DNA of 50,319 nt from Oehlia diaphana (GCA_003833135.1 QZLH01000381.1:94968-145286), one strand, 5' to 3'. Positions 21,050 through 32,656 are shown, counted from the stretch's first letter. Notes: generated by a model from the letters alone, not told the origin. Made by a program: numbers and translations.

Positions 21050-21585
21050 ACCATAGATGGATTATTAATTTTATATGAACTTTAATCGTTGAATTAACCT
21101 AATTTTTTATTACTTATTCATTTTCATGCATGATAACAAATGAAAGTTAAAAAATTAGGTCTTATCAAAATTTGTAGTTAGAGTGTATTAAATAAATGAA
21201 TTATTTAGTTTAGAATCTACCTTTTTAGTCTTTTTTTATTAATTTCTTTATCCCTCTTTTTATTATTATTCTTTCTTTTGGTTAACCAAAATTTTTTTTA
21301 TTCTTTTTTTTTATTAATTTTATTGAGGATTTTTTTTAACCAGAATTTATGGAATTTGTTTATTCTTTTTTGGCTTGGGTCAAGACTATAATCAGATTAG
21401 AAAAATTGTGGGGTAACTTGAAATACCATATTATATAATGAAAACTCGTAACTTGCCTCCCCTGATCTATTTATAGTCAAATACTATTAGATCCGTGTGC
21501 ATTCCAATCAACTAATCCAATTTCAGTTACTTTTTTTTAATTTTTCTTTTTTTTTCAAACTGAAAAAATTGGGTTTTCTCATTCT
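21050..21585. other. AT-rich stretch without a gene
   Basis: T-rich tracts with TTCTTTTTTTTATT-like runs. No coding signal is seen. Confidence 0.5.
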
Positions 21586-21589
21586 TTTC

Positions 21590-21845
21590 TTATTTAGGTT
21601 TGATTTTTTTTCCATTTAATTCTTCTGCTGTGAATTTTGTTAAGTTATTGCCCTCAGCAAGAACGAGTTTTGTAATAGCGTTCTCTGGTTCGTTGAGTAT
21701 CTCAGTTTTCCATAGGACTATGTCTCTAGCCTCATTATTATATAAGGAAGTTAGGAAGTTAATATCATTCCCAGTATTCACTCGAATAAGATGCCTTCCC
21801 ATTCTTGCATGAAGACCATGATTCTGTGTTTTGGTATAGTGTCTT
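21590..21845 (-). CDS. Partial coding exon, unknown family
   Basis: A minus-strand frame reads about 80 residues to a stop at 21590: HGLHARMGRHLIRVNTGND, then LTSLYNNEARDIVLWKTEIL, and ends FTAEELNGKKIKPK. The charged, non-repetitive composition makes this strand far more believable than the overlapping plus-strand frame. An in-frame stop lies about 35 bases upstream of the first clear residues, so an intron boundary must lie there if the exon is real. No partner exon was found. I do not recognise it. Confidence 0.35.
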
Positions 21846-21859
21846 CAAGTTTGTCAATT

Positions 21860-23134
21860 CATTTTTCTGATTATTATGAAACAAATAACCACAATGACAA
21901 GGTCTGAATTTCTCACATATAGTCAGTACCATTCAGTATTTTTTGCACAAATAATTTTCATATTTTATTTTTAAAGTACAACACCATGTAGCAATCGCTC
22001 TAAAATGAAGTAATAAAACTAAACATTCTAAAGTTAAACTTAATCTCATGCATAATAAGATCATCCCACATTCCAACCTGAAAACAAACCTCAACTATTC
22101 AGTTCTATCAGAGATATTAACAAAAGGTAGCAAAATATCCTGTATTTAATTTCACAATTATTACTATCTTACCATATTACCAGTTGTTTAGAATTTTGTA
22201 AATTACTACATACATATGTGCTATTATAATCTTTTTATATAATGGTCAAAAAATTTTCTTAACCATTTGATATTTCATGATCCCTTAGCTCTTTAAGAAT
22301 TTTTATTACTTTAGATTCTATTGATATAGTTTCCATGTAATTTGTACTGTAACTTTGTTCATTTTGTGAAATAAAAATAAAAATAAAAAAATTGGAATTA
22401 TGTATTATTTAATGTTTCTGACCATATAAAATAAACTATTATTGATGAATCATTAGGTGAGAGCTTCTAACCTAGTTATATCAAAACAAACAATTTATGA
22501 AATATATCAAAGTATCTGATATTTCTGCAATATTTACATTTATTCTTGTCATTTTTAAAGGGTATTGATTAAACAATTATGAGAGGTATAGTTCTGAAGA
22601 TGCTGGTAATTTTACTTGCCTAAGATATGAGGATTTAGGATATATTTATAATAATCCATATTATATGGTCGCTTTGATTCAGTTATTATTTGTGTTTCAT
22701 AATGATACATTGTTAAATATAAAATTATTACAACATATAGTAGTAATGTAATATATTCCCTTGTATTTTAAAGACATTAAAAAATTCCACGGATTTTTTA
22801 GAGGAAGTTAAAAAATTCTATATAAAAAATGCATTTCAGTCAATTTTTTGTTCACCTTTAGTCAGTGCTCTGCATAGTCAACTTATATAAATCAAACATC
22901 TGTTATCCTTTATAAATTTTAATTACTTTAACATTAATATCATTAGTTTTTGAAATACTATATATGAAAATTTTCAATATTTACTTTATTTTATATATTG
23001 GAAATGGATTTATATTCTAATATTATTTTTGATGATTAATATTTAATAATTGGAAAAGTTATAAAATAAATTCATTTAAATAATTAAATTACAAACTAAG
23101 AAATTCGTATAAAGAGAGAATACATCATTTTATC
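21860..23134. other. Stretch with only weak coding traces
   Basis: The only coding-like trace is a plus-strand piece near 22790-22880 (FLEEVKKFYIKNAFQSIF) that ends in a stop. It may belong with the fragment at 23135. Confidence 0.4.
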
Positions 23135-23284
23135 ATGAAGATTTTCTCAGTAATGTGTGATAAACTAAGTAAGAAGATTTTAAGAGAAACGCTTGGAATT
23201 GGATCTGAAGGAAGAATCCTGGAACAAACATGGCAGAAAGAATTTTATAAAATCGGTACACAGGTTTTGGGAAGGGATCATTAA
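23135..23284 (+). pseudogene. Fragment of a conserved nuclease-like/hypothetical family
   Basis: An ATG opens 49 codons containing LGIGSEGRILEQTWQKEF and YKIGTQVLGRDH, then a stop. From memory, LGxGxxGRLLERxWQxEFYR is the start of a domain repeated in many Rhizophagus hypothetical proteins, sometimes described as Crinkler-associated. That link is recollection and not shown by the sequence. The expected continuation is missing, so it is a remnant. Confidence 0.4.
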
Positions 23285-24582
23285 TTTATAATCGTTTCTT
23301 TGTACAGTATTTTTTTAATCTCTTCATCTTTAGCCGATATTATTCATTCTAGCATTTCTATCTTATTTAATTGGCTGCGCAAATCATTATCTTTTTTGTC
23401 TGGTCACGTGCGGGTGCGCTCATGGAAAATTTCCTCGAAGAATATTTGTGATAATTTTCTTAAAAAACCTTGCCACTCCATTTTATTAGGAAAAATGTTG
23501 TATAGTACGTTATTACTGGCGTTTTGTCCCTTGTCGTACCGGTATTTTTCCTGATTTATCATGAGCGTTTTGTCCTAAGGCATCTCCTTTGAATTTTAGG
23601 TAGTCATCTAAATTTGTCATTCCATCTTGCTATGTCTTTTTCCTCTATATCTTCAAACTCGTCAAAAAATTTCTCCATAAAGTTGTTAATCTTCTTTTCA
23701 GCGTATTAAAATTTGTACGAGCTCGCCTACTAATTGGAGTTTGAATTCCAAATTCTTTCATAATTCGTTCTTCGTGTTCTTTTTCCTCGGCAAGTATCTT
23801 GTCAACTTCTGTAACTTTAACTTACTATTTAAAGTAGCTTTAACTTCGGCTATCATATCAGATATTTTACAATTAATTCTTTTAAGGATAATATCTTCAT
23901 CATCATCAACATTATTATCAGAATGAGTATCCGTAAGCCTTTTAAGGATAATACCTTCATCATCATCAACATTATTATCAGAATGAGTATCTGTATTATT
24001 AAAACTTTTACTCATATGTTCAACAGAAGATGATTTGCGACGTATAAATCTACGTCCACGACGAACACGGAATTGTCTTCATCGTGAAGTTGAATTTTTT
24101 GGTGAGTGTGTTGGTGTTGAAACAATTTTTTGAGAAGTTTTAATAGTTAGATAATAATCTTGTGAAATTGTAAGTGAAGGTCTAGTTTCAGTTTGAGTAG
24201 TTGGATAATCTTGTTGTGAAGGTAATGTAGGAATTGTAAATGAAGGTTTAGTTCCAATTGTGGTTGTGTCGGTAGTTGCAAATGTTGTTGTTGGTGATAA
24301 TGGCTTTAAATAAAGTAAAAGTGTTAATATTTATTATTTAGTTACAAACGATACTAAAAATGAAACAATAATAAAGAACATACCATAGACAAGAATATCG
24401 TATCCAGTATTTAATATATTTCCGGTTAATATATTTATATATATTTATAGCATCTAGGTAGCAAGTTCTACAATTTTATATATAAAGTTTGCAACAATTC
24501 CTGGACGAAGTATTTTAGAAATTTCTTCTTCTTCTTGTTGTTGTTGTTGTTGTTGGAAATCTTGTATTGAAGTTGGTTGCAT
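23285..24582 (-). pseudogene. Decayed gene with poly-Q/E start, basic patch and coiled-coil
   Basis: Minus strand, from ATG at 24582: MQPTSIQDF, a Q7E4 run, then ISKILRPGIVANFIYKIVEL and two stops. After a probable intron (about 24395-24305) comes a Ser/Thr/Pro-rich part (from 24303), a stop, a basic patch RVRRGRRFIRRK, and the acid repeat THSDNNVDDDE twice. Frames then change to EVDKILAEEKEHEERIMKEF, which looks like coiled coil, then KFFDEFEDIEEKDIARW, DDYLKFKGDALGQNAHDK and EEIKKILYKET. At least three stops and several frameshifts break it. The function is unknown; the layout suggests a DNA-associated or structural protein of a repeated family. Confidence 0.55.
23879..23998 (-). repeat. 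60-bp tandem duplication, in frame
   Basis: Two copies (23879-23938, 23939-23998) differ at only a few bases and start CTTTTAAGGATAATA. Because the unit is 60 bp it adds exactly 20 residues (IILKR...THSDNNVDDDE) without shifting the frame. Confidence 0.85.
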
Positions 24583-26427
24583 TTTGTGTTGATATTTTTT
24601 AAAAAAATTTGAAAGGTAGAGTAAAGAGCAACAAAAAAAAAAAAATAAATAAAAAAATCGATTTTTGCTGCTCCGTGCGAGGTATTTTTTTATTATATAT
24701 TTTACGTGTACGAGAGTAACGGGTATTGATAATTATTAACGGCGTAAACTTGAGTTTATTTTCAAATTGATTATTGTACCATCATCATAATTAGTTAATA
24801 CATGTTACAATCACTTTTTAAATTATATTATATATTACTTATTAATAGCTATACATCCTTCTTTATATAATCATTATAAAAATAAAATTTATGTACAGAA
24901 ATTTGAATTTACGTAAATATCCAACATAATATACATATAAGTACGCAAATAATTTGTAACATGACATAATGTAATGAAAAAAAAATGTTGTTTTCATTAA
25001 ATACTACTATAATTTTCTTACTTTCATATTTTTAGGTAAATACTGTAGTTTAAATTTGTAGTATCAATCGGAGTTAAGTGATACATAATAATATTATATG
25101 GCTTTTTTATTATAACCCGTAACGGTGAAAAAATAATTATACTTGAAATAATAAATTATGATTTTATTTTTTTTATAAAATAATTTTTTACTCAGTATGA
25201 TGTTGAAATTAAATTAATATTAAATATAAATTGTTGTCAACTTAATGGCCTAAAACTAGGAGACGAAAACGTCCAGGGTAGAAGATCTTATACGAAGTTT
25301 AATAACTTAACAAACGAAATTTTTTTTTTTTTTTTGTATTTGCTTTAAAGTTGCAAAAAACATGTTTCAACTACTCAATTATTCAAGAAATAAAATTGTT
25401 TTAAGAAAAGTGATTCTGAAAAAAAAATAATACAAAGTGTTGTCGATCCACACAAATCAATAAATCACGTGTAAGTTCATCACGTGGGAGGCGTCACCGA
25501 CACTTCAATTATTTTATTATTATAAAATGATTTTATACAATACAGAAAATCACTAAAGTTGAAGTTTTAAAAGCAAGCAAGGAGAAATAATATTCTATAA
25601 AACATTTTTCAAAATTAGGTTAGATAAATCCCTAAGTTATCCCGTGCGCCACATATATCAATATATCATGCACGTGGGTTCCTAAATTTTTTATGACATC
25701 TGACAATTAGTTTTTTAAATTCAAATAATTTTCCTTAAAAAAAAAAATAAAATGAAGGGCGCGGATTAAGAATAAACGAAAAAAAAAAAATTTATTCTAT
25801 GTAAGGAATATTTTACTTAATGTTAACCCTTTTTTTTTTTTTTGTTTTTTGTTTTTTTCTTTTGTTACTTTTTATGTATAAAAAATCCAAACGTGAAATT
25901 CCTTAAATTCCCTAACAGGTTAATGTGGGAAAAATTCTGTTAGTAGTTGCGCCATTAAAATTTTAAAGTGGTCACAAAAAAATATTCTTTATTCTTAATT
26001 GCAATAATAATGTGTTACATAAGCCTTTAATTGTGACAAATATTAAATACAGAAGGTTGAATAAATGTATAAAATACAATGAAAAAGGGATCAGGAGCTA
26101 TGTGTGTGACATACGATTATCATAAAGGAAATGTTACACACAAATCTGTGATCACACAGCCCCGCATTTTTTACATTCAATACCAAGAAAATCGGGTTAC
26201 AATGATCATTGTTGTTAATATTATTTCTTTTGTTAAAAAAAAAAATAATAATAATAATAATAATAAATTTGTTATACATTTTTTGACGTGAAAATGATAA
26301 ATATATATTAGGAAAGTGATTTACTAGAAGAAAATAAGGGATATTTTTTTTTTTTTAATTTATAATAATAAATTAGGGGAGTGGTTTTATATATATGTTT
26401 AAAAGGAGTGAGAATGATCTTCAATAT
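24583..26427. other. AT-rich intergenic stretch
   Basis: No believable gene. It has several poly-A/T runs, three CACGTG sites (near 25468, 25481 and 25672) and an (AAT)n microsatellite around 26243-26267. The two overlapping frames at 26079-26291 come from that microsatellite and its flank. Confidence 0.5.
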
Positions 26428-26949
26428 TTAAAAATATGTTCCTAAATTTCTTGAACTTCCAATTGGAAAAATCAAAGATTCCAAATCTCTATTATTATTA
26501 TTATCAAATTTTGTTCCATTAAAAAAATTATCCTCAAATTGATTCTTAACTACTTGTGAGTTATTTATTTGACTAATTCTATTAATATTCGCGTTATTTT
26601 CCGTCATCATGTTTTGATTAATATTATTCGCATCATTAGCCAAATTTATGAATTGTTGTCTTTGAGAACGACTGGTTCTTAAACTCCAAATTTTACTACT
26701 TGCTAAATTGATTAAATATTGATCATATAAATGTAATCGTTCCGCTTCCAATTTTACATTTCTTTTCATTAATTTAAATCCCGTTAATCTTTGAACCCTT
26801 TTACCAACTCTCATTTGAGACGCAAGTACATTTGGATTATTATTATACGGAAGTTGATGAATAATGTTATAATTTATATGATTTAAGAAATCACTTAGAA
26901 CTAATTGAATAGAATTATTCGAAGCTCTTTTGTTTTGTTGAGAATACAT
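26428..26949 (-). CDS. HMG-box-like protein (MATA-HMG type), putative
   Basis: A single minus-strand exon of 173 residues from the ATG at 26949 (MYSQQNKRAS). The middle (about residues 48-105) has the pattern of an HMG box: LTGFKLMKRNVKLEAERL as helix 1, then SSKIWSLRTSRSQRQQFI and NLANDANNIN as helices 2 and 3, with conserved Phe/Leu, Trp and basic positions. HMG-box proteins bind and bend DNA and act as regulators. Mating-type-like HMG genes are numerous in Rhizophagus. The C-terminus is Asn-rich and ends near EDNFFNGTKF...ESLIFPIGSS. The open frame continues 14 codons upstream without an ATG. The HMG call rests on my reading of the pattern; a divergent unrelated DNA-binding protein is the alternative. 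Confidence 0.55.
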   Translation of the reverse strand: MYSQQNKRASNNSIQLVLSDFLNHINYNIIHQLPYNNNPNVLASQMRVGKRVQRLTGFKLMKRNVKLEAERLHLYDQYLINLASSKIWSLRTSRSQRQQFINLANDANNINQNMMTENNANINRISQINNSQVVKNQFEDNFFNGTKFDNNNNRDLESLIFPIGSSRNLGTYF

Positions 26950-26991
26950 AAAAGATAATTTTATTGAAAAGAAAGTTTGATTTGGGAACAA

Positions 26992-28225
26992 ATGACAGAT
27001 TTTATATATTTTTTTTAAAAAAAAAAAAAAAAATTGAAAAAAAATAGTAAAGTAAGTGAGACAACTTGAAAAAATAAATTCAGTATTTATATTAAATTTA
27101 TTGACTATTTATTTTATACAATATGTTATGAGTCATAAAGAAATATATATTAAAATGAATAATACGTGGAATGTAAATATTCATACAAAATAACAATAAA
27201 AGAAAGTACGCACTTTCCCATAAGTTCATAGTGACAACATTGTAATAAAATAAAAAAAAAATCCCAAACAAAAAAAAAAAATAAAAAATCATGCTAATGC
27301 AAGTCTGGGTTCAGGTCAGCGACCTGAACACAAAGAAAAAAAAAATGATTGATACACTTTATTCCAACTTCCATATAATACATTTTATTCAATAAAAAAT
27401 GGTAATTATTAGTAATACATTTTGGATGATTTTAAAGTTTTCAAAAAAAATTCTGATTCAAAATTCTGATTACAGTAAATTCTAAATTAAAATCTGAGAA
27501 TTCCTACCATGGGTCAAGTCTTATAGGTATGACGCAGTATTGTCGCACAAGATCAAAATATATTAAATCATTTATCATCCAATTAAGCAGTTTTATAATA
27601 AAATTTTTAGGAGGTCAATTAAGTATTATTAAAAAGATACCGTTGGTAACCCTATTTAGTTAATAAAATTGAAGTTTTGGCGTAAATTTTATCATAATTT
27701 AAATTATTGTTTCATTCATTTTTTTTTTTTTTTTGTATATGAATTTTATTATAAATTTTTTTAAGATTAATGATAATTATATAAGTACGTTATTTGCTAA
27801 ATTTGTATATTTTGTCAAATTATTATATCCGAAAATTTACTAATTTATATTATGTTTTTTTTTGGTTGGGGCGGGGTTGAATTTAATACGTTGGGGTAAA
27901 TGGGGGTTTTTATAATCTACGTGCTGTATGTTACACACTTATTGCACTTATTACAGTTGTTTTTGAATGTAATTTATTAACCTAATGTAAATCATAAAAA
28001 CTTATCATTTATAAACAAGAATTTATTAGTAATATATATCATTAAAAGATAATTAAATTTTAATTAATTTTTTAATTTTCCCGTTTTTAATCATTTTGAA
28101 TCAAATTTAAAATTTATATTAAAGTTTATTTATGATTGAAATGGTGATTTTATTAATCACTCAATTTAACAAATACCTGATACTATAAAAAATAAAATAT
28201 ATTATAACATAATCTTTCATTTATA
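26992..28225. other. AT-rich stretch without a gene
   Basis: Poly-A/T tracts, and a short G-rich patch at 27864-27912 (TTGGGGCGGGGTTG, GGGGTAAATGGGGG). No coding signal. Confidence 0.5.
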
Positions 28226-28227
28226 AA

Positions 28228-28911
28228 ATGGTACCTACAAAATCTTTACGTCCCTTAAAAAAAGATGATAAACAAAATTTAGATTGCCCCGTTAAATGAT
28301 AGATAATCTTGATCTTTTAAGAATGAATGAACAGAACTTTAATTCTTTCAAGGTTGAATGATTTTTTTTATCAATCTTAATATCTGTCAGTTTTTCTTAA
28401 TAATAATATTAATACTGCAACATACATAAGAAACGGTATATATATGTGCAATTAATAACCGGAAAATGTCTAATGAAACGTGACGTAGTAGTACAACGTA
28501 GTAGTACACGAAAATCGATTACAAATATGTGATCAACGTATAATAAATTTAGCAAACGAACATAATTTAGAATTTTCGCTTAACGACATCTCATAAGGTC
28601 ATTTTACAACTTTAGCAAATTATATACAGTACGTACTTCAACATGGTGGATACCGTTGATAGAATCTTTCAAATAAATGCACCGCAAATAATTACTAATA
28701 ATTCGGTAATTCGGTTGAGGACAACTTTTTTAACGGTGTTAATATTCATGAAGACAATAATATCGAATCTTTAATATTCACGGTCGGGTCTTTTCCTTTA
28801 AATAAAATTTATCAAATTCTTTCATTCAAATTTGGAATTTATTTAGATTATCGCGAGAGTGAAGAAATGCATCGCTTAACTTTCATTCACTGTATATTGG
28901 GTTTAAAATAA
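28228..28911 (+). pseudogene. Decayed relative of the HMG-box-like gene
   Basis: Short open pieces on the plus strand: 28228 MVPTKSLRPLKKDDKQNLD and a stop; around 28465 LMKRDVVVQ; around 28540 QRIINLANEHNLEFSLNDI; and 28702-28911, which reads VEDNFFNGVNIHEDNN and ESLIFTVGSFPLNK to a stop. LMKR, NLAN, EDNFFNG and ESLIF occur in the same order in the gene at 26428-26949. Stops and frame changes separate the pieces, so it is a relic. It may have a longer original C-terminus (FKFGIYLDYRESEEMHR). Confidence 0.45.
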
Positions 28912-29619
28912 TCATGCGATATATCAAAAAGCATCGTCGTAAAGCATAATCATTTTTTAAAAATATCAATTTATTTCTTTTATTCTATTACCTTTAAAAA
29001 ATTGGGATATCAGATTTCCGTCAAAATTTTCCCATAATAATTTAAGTTATTATGCGTTACGTTTGATTTTCCATCGCAGTAAATAATATTTTATAAGTAA
29101 ATAGATAAAAAATGGCCTTTTTGACACATTTCGTCCTAATGGTCCCATGTGGGTATCAAAAAATTTTTCATGTAGCGTAAACTCAATGTAATTATATTTG
29201 TAACTTTAAGAAAATAAATTTGTCTTCTTGATTGTTATTCGCTCTAAAAATATTTGTTTCCTATTAATAAAATAAAATTTCACTTTGGCACAAACAAAGT
29301 CCGAAACCCATTTGGTTTTCATCCTGAGTATCATAAATTTGCGCATATAATATAATCAGGAGCATCATATATGAGGCAATATCTGAAAGCATATCTTCGA
29401 AAAACCTCCCGTCTAGCATTCCACAACGGTAGCACTTGCCAGGAGAAAAAATATAAGTAGGAACATGAGTTGTTGCAGAACAACTCGATTGTGGATGCTT
29501 ATATTTTTTCGACCCATATGATACCCCTCTTTAGTTTATGCTAGTTCTATGAGGCAAAATAGGAATACTTACGTTTCTTTAATTCTTTTTATGAAAATTA
29601 GATCGAAATCTAACATTAG
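28912..29619. other. Stretch without a recognised gene
   Basis: Nothing firm. A self-complementary pair (AAAAAATATAAGTAGGAACA at 29446 and GCTTATATTTTTTCG near 29497) could form a weak hairpin. Confidence 0.4.
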
Positions 29620-29793
29620 TTCCATTGACTTCATTGACCCATTGACCCCATCTGCTTGTCACTTTCAAGTCAGACCGAACGCAACTTGGATTCCCTCAAG
29701 CCGAACTGAACCGGACGACTTCGGGGCATCAAGTCAAGCAGAATTGTCCCCCATCGGCGCGGTTCGGCACGGCTTGGACTTAATAACACTAAT
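29620..29793. repeat. GC-rich dispersed repeat fragment, copy 2
   Basis: Related to 545-722: the same run of motifs (CCGAACTGAACCGGACGACT, CAAGTCAAGC, GCGCGGTTCGG) and an almost identical end, CGGCTTGGACTTAATAACAC then TA. The open frame that crosses it is not a real protein. Confidence 0.5.
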
Positions 29794-30189
29794 TATAATT
29801 TATAATAATATTTTCAAATTCTTCATTTATTATTATTTAACAATTTTTGTTTGAGTTAAATTTTGATGACCAAAATTTTTTATATGAATACATCATTACC
29901 GATACTATATCAAAGTAGGAATTAACATTTGTAAAAAGTTTAACCTATATTAAACGTTTATTAAAATTTGATCTTATTATTAGGGAATTTAAATAAAAAT
30001 TTGGAGGAATTGTTGTAATACCTTTCCATTCTTATCATTTTTCGATGAGTCCTCTAGTTATTGTTTAATTGCATCTGATTGTTTTTTGATCTCATTTGAC
30101 GCTAATCACGCTATAATGTTCTTAATTAAGTGCCTATACAGTATACACAATAAAATTACTGTATATAAACATACTAAATATTATAACAC

Positions 30190-30413
30190 TGATATATGAA
30201 TATAATTGCCGATCAGGATAATTGTTTTTCCCTTGTGGAGTTTAACTAGTCTTTTCTGATAATTTCGTCGCTGATCTTAAAATCATTGCAACATAAAGTA
30301 ACGTTTCACTACTTTTTATTCATTTTTTTTTTTCTTTTTCTTTATTATTTTTTATTAATTTTTACATACGAATTAATAACATATATTTTTTTGTTTAAAA
30401 ATTATTTATTAAA
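30190..30413 (+). promoter_or_regulatory. Conserved upstream block of kinase gene 4
   Basis: It matches, in reverse orientation, the upstream blocks of kinase genes 1 and 2, including TTGCCGATCA (30206-30215), the stretch TCGTCGCTGATCTTAAAATC matching the GATCGGCAAC site of gene 1, and the pyrimidine-rich leader just before the start. Confidence 0.45.
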
Positions 30414-32656
30414 ATGGATGAAATTAAATTAAGTGATGATGTATTTGAACAAATAAAAGACTTCACCAGTTGGAAATTGACTGAAGAACAAAATTCGTTA
30501 ATTGATAAACTAATAACAGACAAAGAATTAAAAGAACGTTATAAAAAATATGGGTTATGTGGAATTTGTAAACAGCCTAATACTAGATTTGTTTGGTGCC
30601 AGCCATGTATTCTTAAACATTTTCAACCAAATTTCAAAAATTGGACAAGTGGAAATCATGACGTTGATGAATTTATTCAAAAAGCACAATTAAATGCTAA
30701 AAATTTTGGTCAAATCATAGAGTGGATTGAATATGATAAATTTGAAGATGTTAAATATTTAGCAAAAGGGGGATTTGGAACTATTTTTAAAGCAGTTTGG
30801 AAAGATGGTCCTTGGAGAATTTATTATCGCAATAAACAACTGGAAAGAAAAGGTGAAACAAAAGTTGCTTTAAAGTTCTTACATAACTCACAAAATATTA
30901 CAGCAGATTTTTTAAAATAAGTAAGATATTGATATTTTCTTATAAATCTTCATTAGCTTTATAAATGATAAACTAACTATAATTTTCTTTTAAGATTGAA
31001 TCAAATATTTTAGTATCAGTTGGACAATTTGGACAGGTAGTAGTTCGTTGTTTTGGTATTTCCAAAGATCCAAAAACAAGTAATTTTATAATGGTGATGG
31101 AATTAATAAAAGGTAGTTTAAGACAATATTTAAATAACAACTTCATTTCACATAATTGGAAGCAAAAGGTGTTTCAATTATGTGTAATTGCAGTTGGTCT
31201 AGGAAATATTCATAATAAAGGATTAATTCATCGTGATTTTCATTGTGGGAATATATTAAGCGATTTTGATCGTAGTGTTTTTATTACTGATTTGGGATTA
31301 TGTCAACCAGCTAATATAGAACATTCTCAGAATAATAATAAGAAAATATATGGAGTATTACCTTATGTAGCTCCAGAAGTTTTAAGAGGAAAAGAATATA
31401 CTCAAAAAAGTGATATATATGGATTTGGAATCATTGCATATGAAATTTGTACAGGTTTCCCTCCTTATTATGATATAGCTCATGATGAATTCTTAGCAAT
31501 AAAAATTTGTCAGGGGTTGAGGCCAANNNNNNNNNNNNNNNNNNNNNNNNNNNNNNNNNNNNNNNNNNNNNNNNNNNNNNNNNNNNNNNNNNNNNNNNNN
31601 NNNNNNNNNNNNNNNNNNNNNNNNNNNNNNNNNNNNNNNNNNNNNNNNNNNNNNNNNNNNNNNNNNNNNNNNNNNNNNNNNNNNNNNNNNNNNNNNNNNN
31701 NNNNNNNNNNNNNNNNNNNNNNNNNNNNNNNNNNNNNNNNNNNNNNNNNNNNNNNNNNNNNNNNNNNNNNNNNNNNNNNNNNNNNNNNNNNNNNNNNNNN
31801 NNNNNNNNNNNNNNNNNNNNNNNNNNNNNNNNNNNNNNNNNNNNNNNNNNNNNNNNNNNNNNNNNNNNNNNNNNNNNNNNNNNNNNNNNNNNNNNNNNNN
31901 NNNNNNNNNNNNNNNNNNNNNNNNNNNNNNNNNNNNNNNNNNNNNNNNNNNNNNNNNNNNNNNNNNNNNNNNNNNNNNNNNNNNNNNNNNNNNNNNNNNN
32001 NNNNNNNNNNNNNNNNNNNNNNNNNNNNNNNNNNNNNNNNNNNNNNNNNNNNNNNNNNNNNNNNNNNNNNNNNNNNNNNNNNNNNNNNNNNNNAAATAGT
32101 GATATATATGGATTTGGAATCATTGCATATGAAATTTGTACAGGTTTCCCTCCTTATTATGATATAGCTCATGATGAATTCTTAGCAATAAAAATTTGTC
32201 AGGGGTTGAGGCCAAAGTCTAAGTATAAAGTTCCTCAATTAATTTTTGACATTATTAATCAATGTTGGGATGCAGTCCCTTTAAAAAGACCTAATGCAAA
32301 TGAATTATATGTGTCGATGTGGAAGTTATATGATGATATTGATGCAAATAAAGTAGATTCTATAATTTATTGGCAAGCTAAAGAAGCAGATGAAATTAAT
32401 AAAAAGTCATTTTCAACAGTTCAACCACCATTATCATCTACTAGTACTAGTCTTTTATATACTACACATCCTCAAGCAGTTTACACAAGTAGACTTTTAG
32501 ATTTTAAAACCCTTCCAGAATCAAAAAATGCAGACAAAAATGATGATTTAGAATATTCAGGTAAACATATAGTTTTCTATAATGATTTAAATTTTTTTAC
32601 GATGCTAGCAACTAATATTTACAGATTCCCTAAGAATGGATTTTACTAAACTTTGA
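30414..32656 (+). pseudogene. Zinc-ribbon-like/TKL kinase, paralog 4, with premature stop and gap
   Basis: Exons 30414-30920, 30995-32560 (across a gap) and 32625-32656. The start MDEIKLSDD, Cys 49, 52, 62 and 65, glycine loop GGFGT, VALK, HRDFHCGN (canonical catalytic Asp) and DLG make it the most kinase-like of the three close paralogs. But the last codon of exon 1, Glu in the paralogs, is TAA (30918-30920), directly before the donor GTAAGA. In the last exon an extra T near 32651 causes an early TGA; without it the frame would read DFTKLDINSK and continue into an exon at about 32739-32771. Removing the gap and its duplicated edge gives an exon 2 of 877 nt, the same as in gene 1, so no coding sequence is missing. 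Confidence 0.75.
31527..32093. other. Assembly gap (567 N) with 122-bp repeated edges
   Basis: The 122 bases before the gap (31405-31526) match the 122 after it (32094-32215) with one mismatch near the contig edge. Joining 31526 to 32216 keeps the reading frame. It is very probably an unmerged overlap and not missing sequence. Confidence 0.85.

Noticed and set aside
21600..21812. Plus-strand frame overlapping 21590-21845
   Set aside because: The minus strand gives the more protein-like, charged sequence; this is its shadow.
26079..26291. Opposed small frames over an (AAT)n repeat
   Set aside because: The repeat generates Asn or Ile runs and no other evidence supports a gene.
29549..29854. 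Plus-strand frame of 101 codons
   Set aside because: It lies across a dispersed GC-rich repeat and its composition follows the repeat.
31431..32172. Open frames through the second N run on the minus strand
   Set aside because: They are gap artefacts antisense to kinase gene 4.
31405..32215. Two tandem kinase genes or a duplicated exon around the gap
   Set aside because: The flanks are the same 122 bp and collapsing them gives an exon of the paralog's length; an unmerged overlap explains it better.
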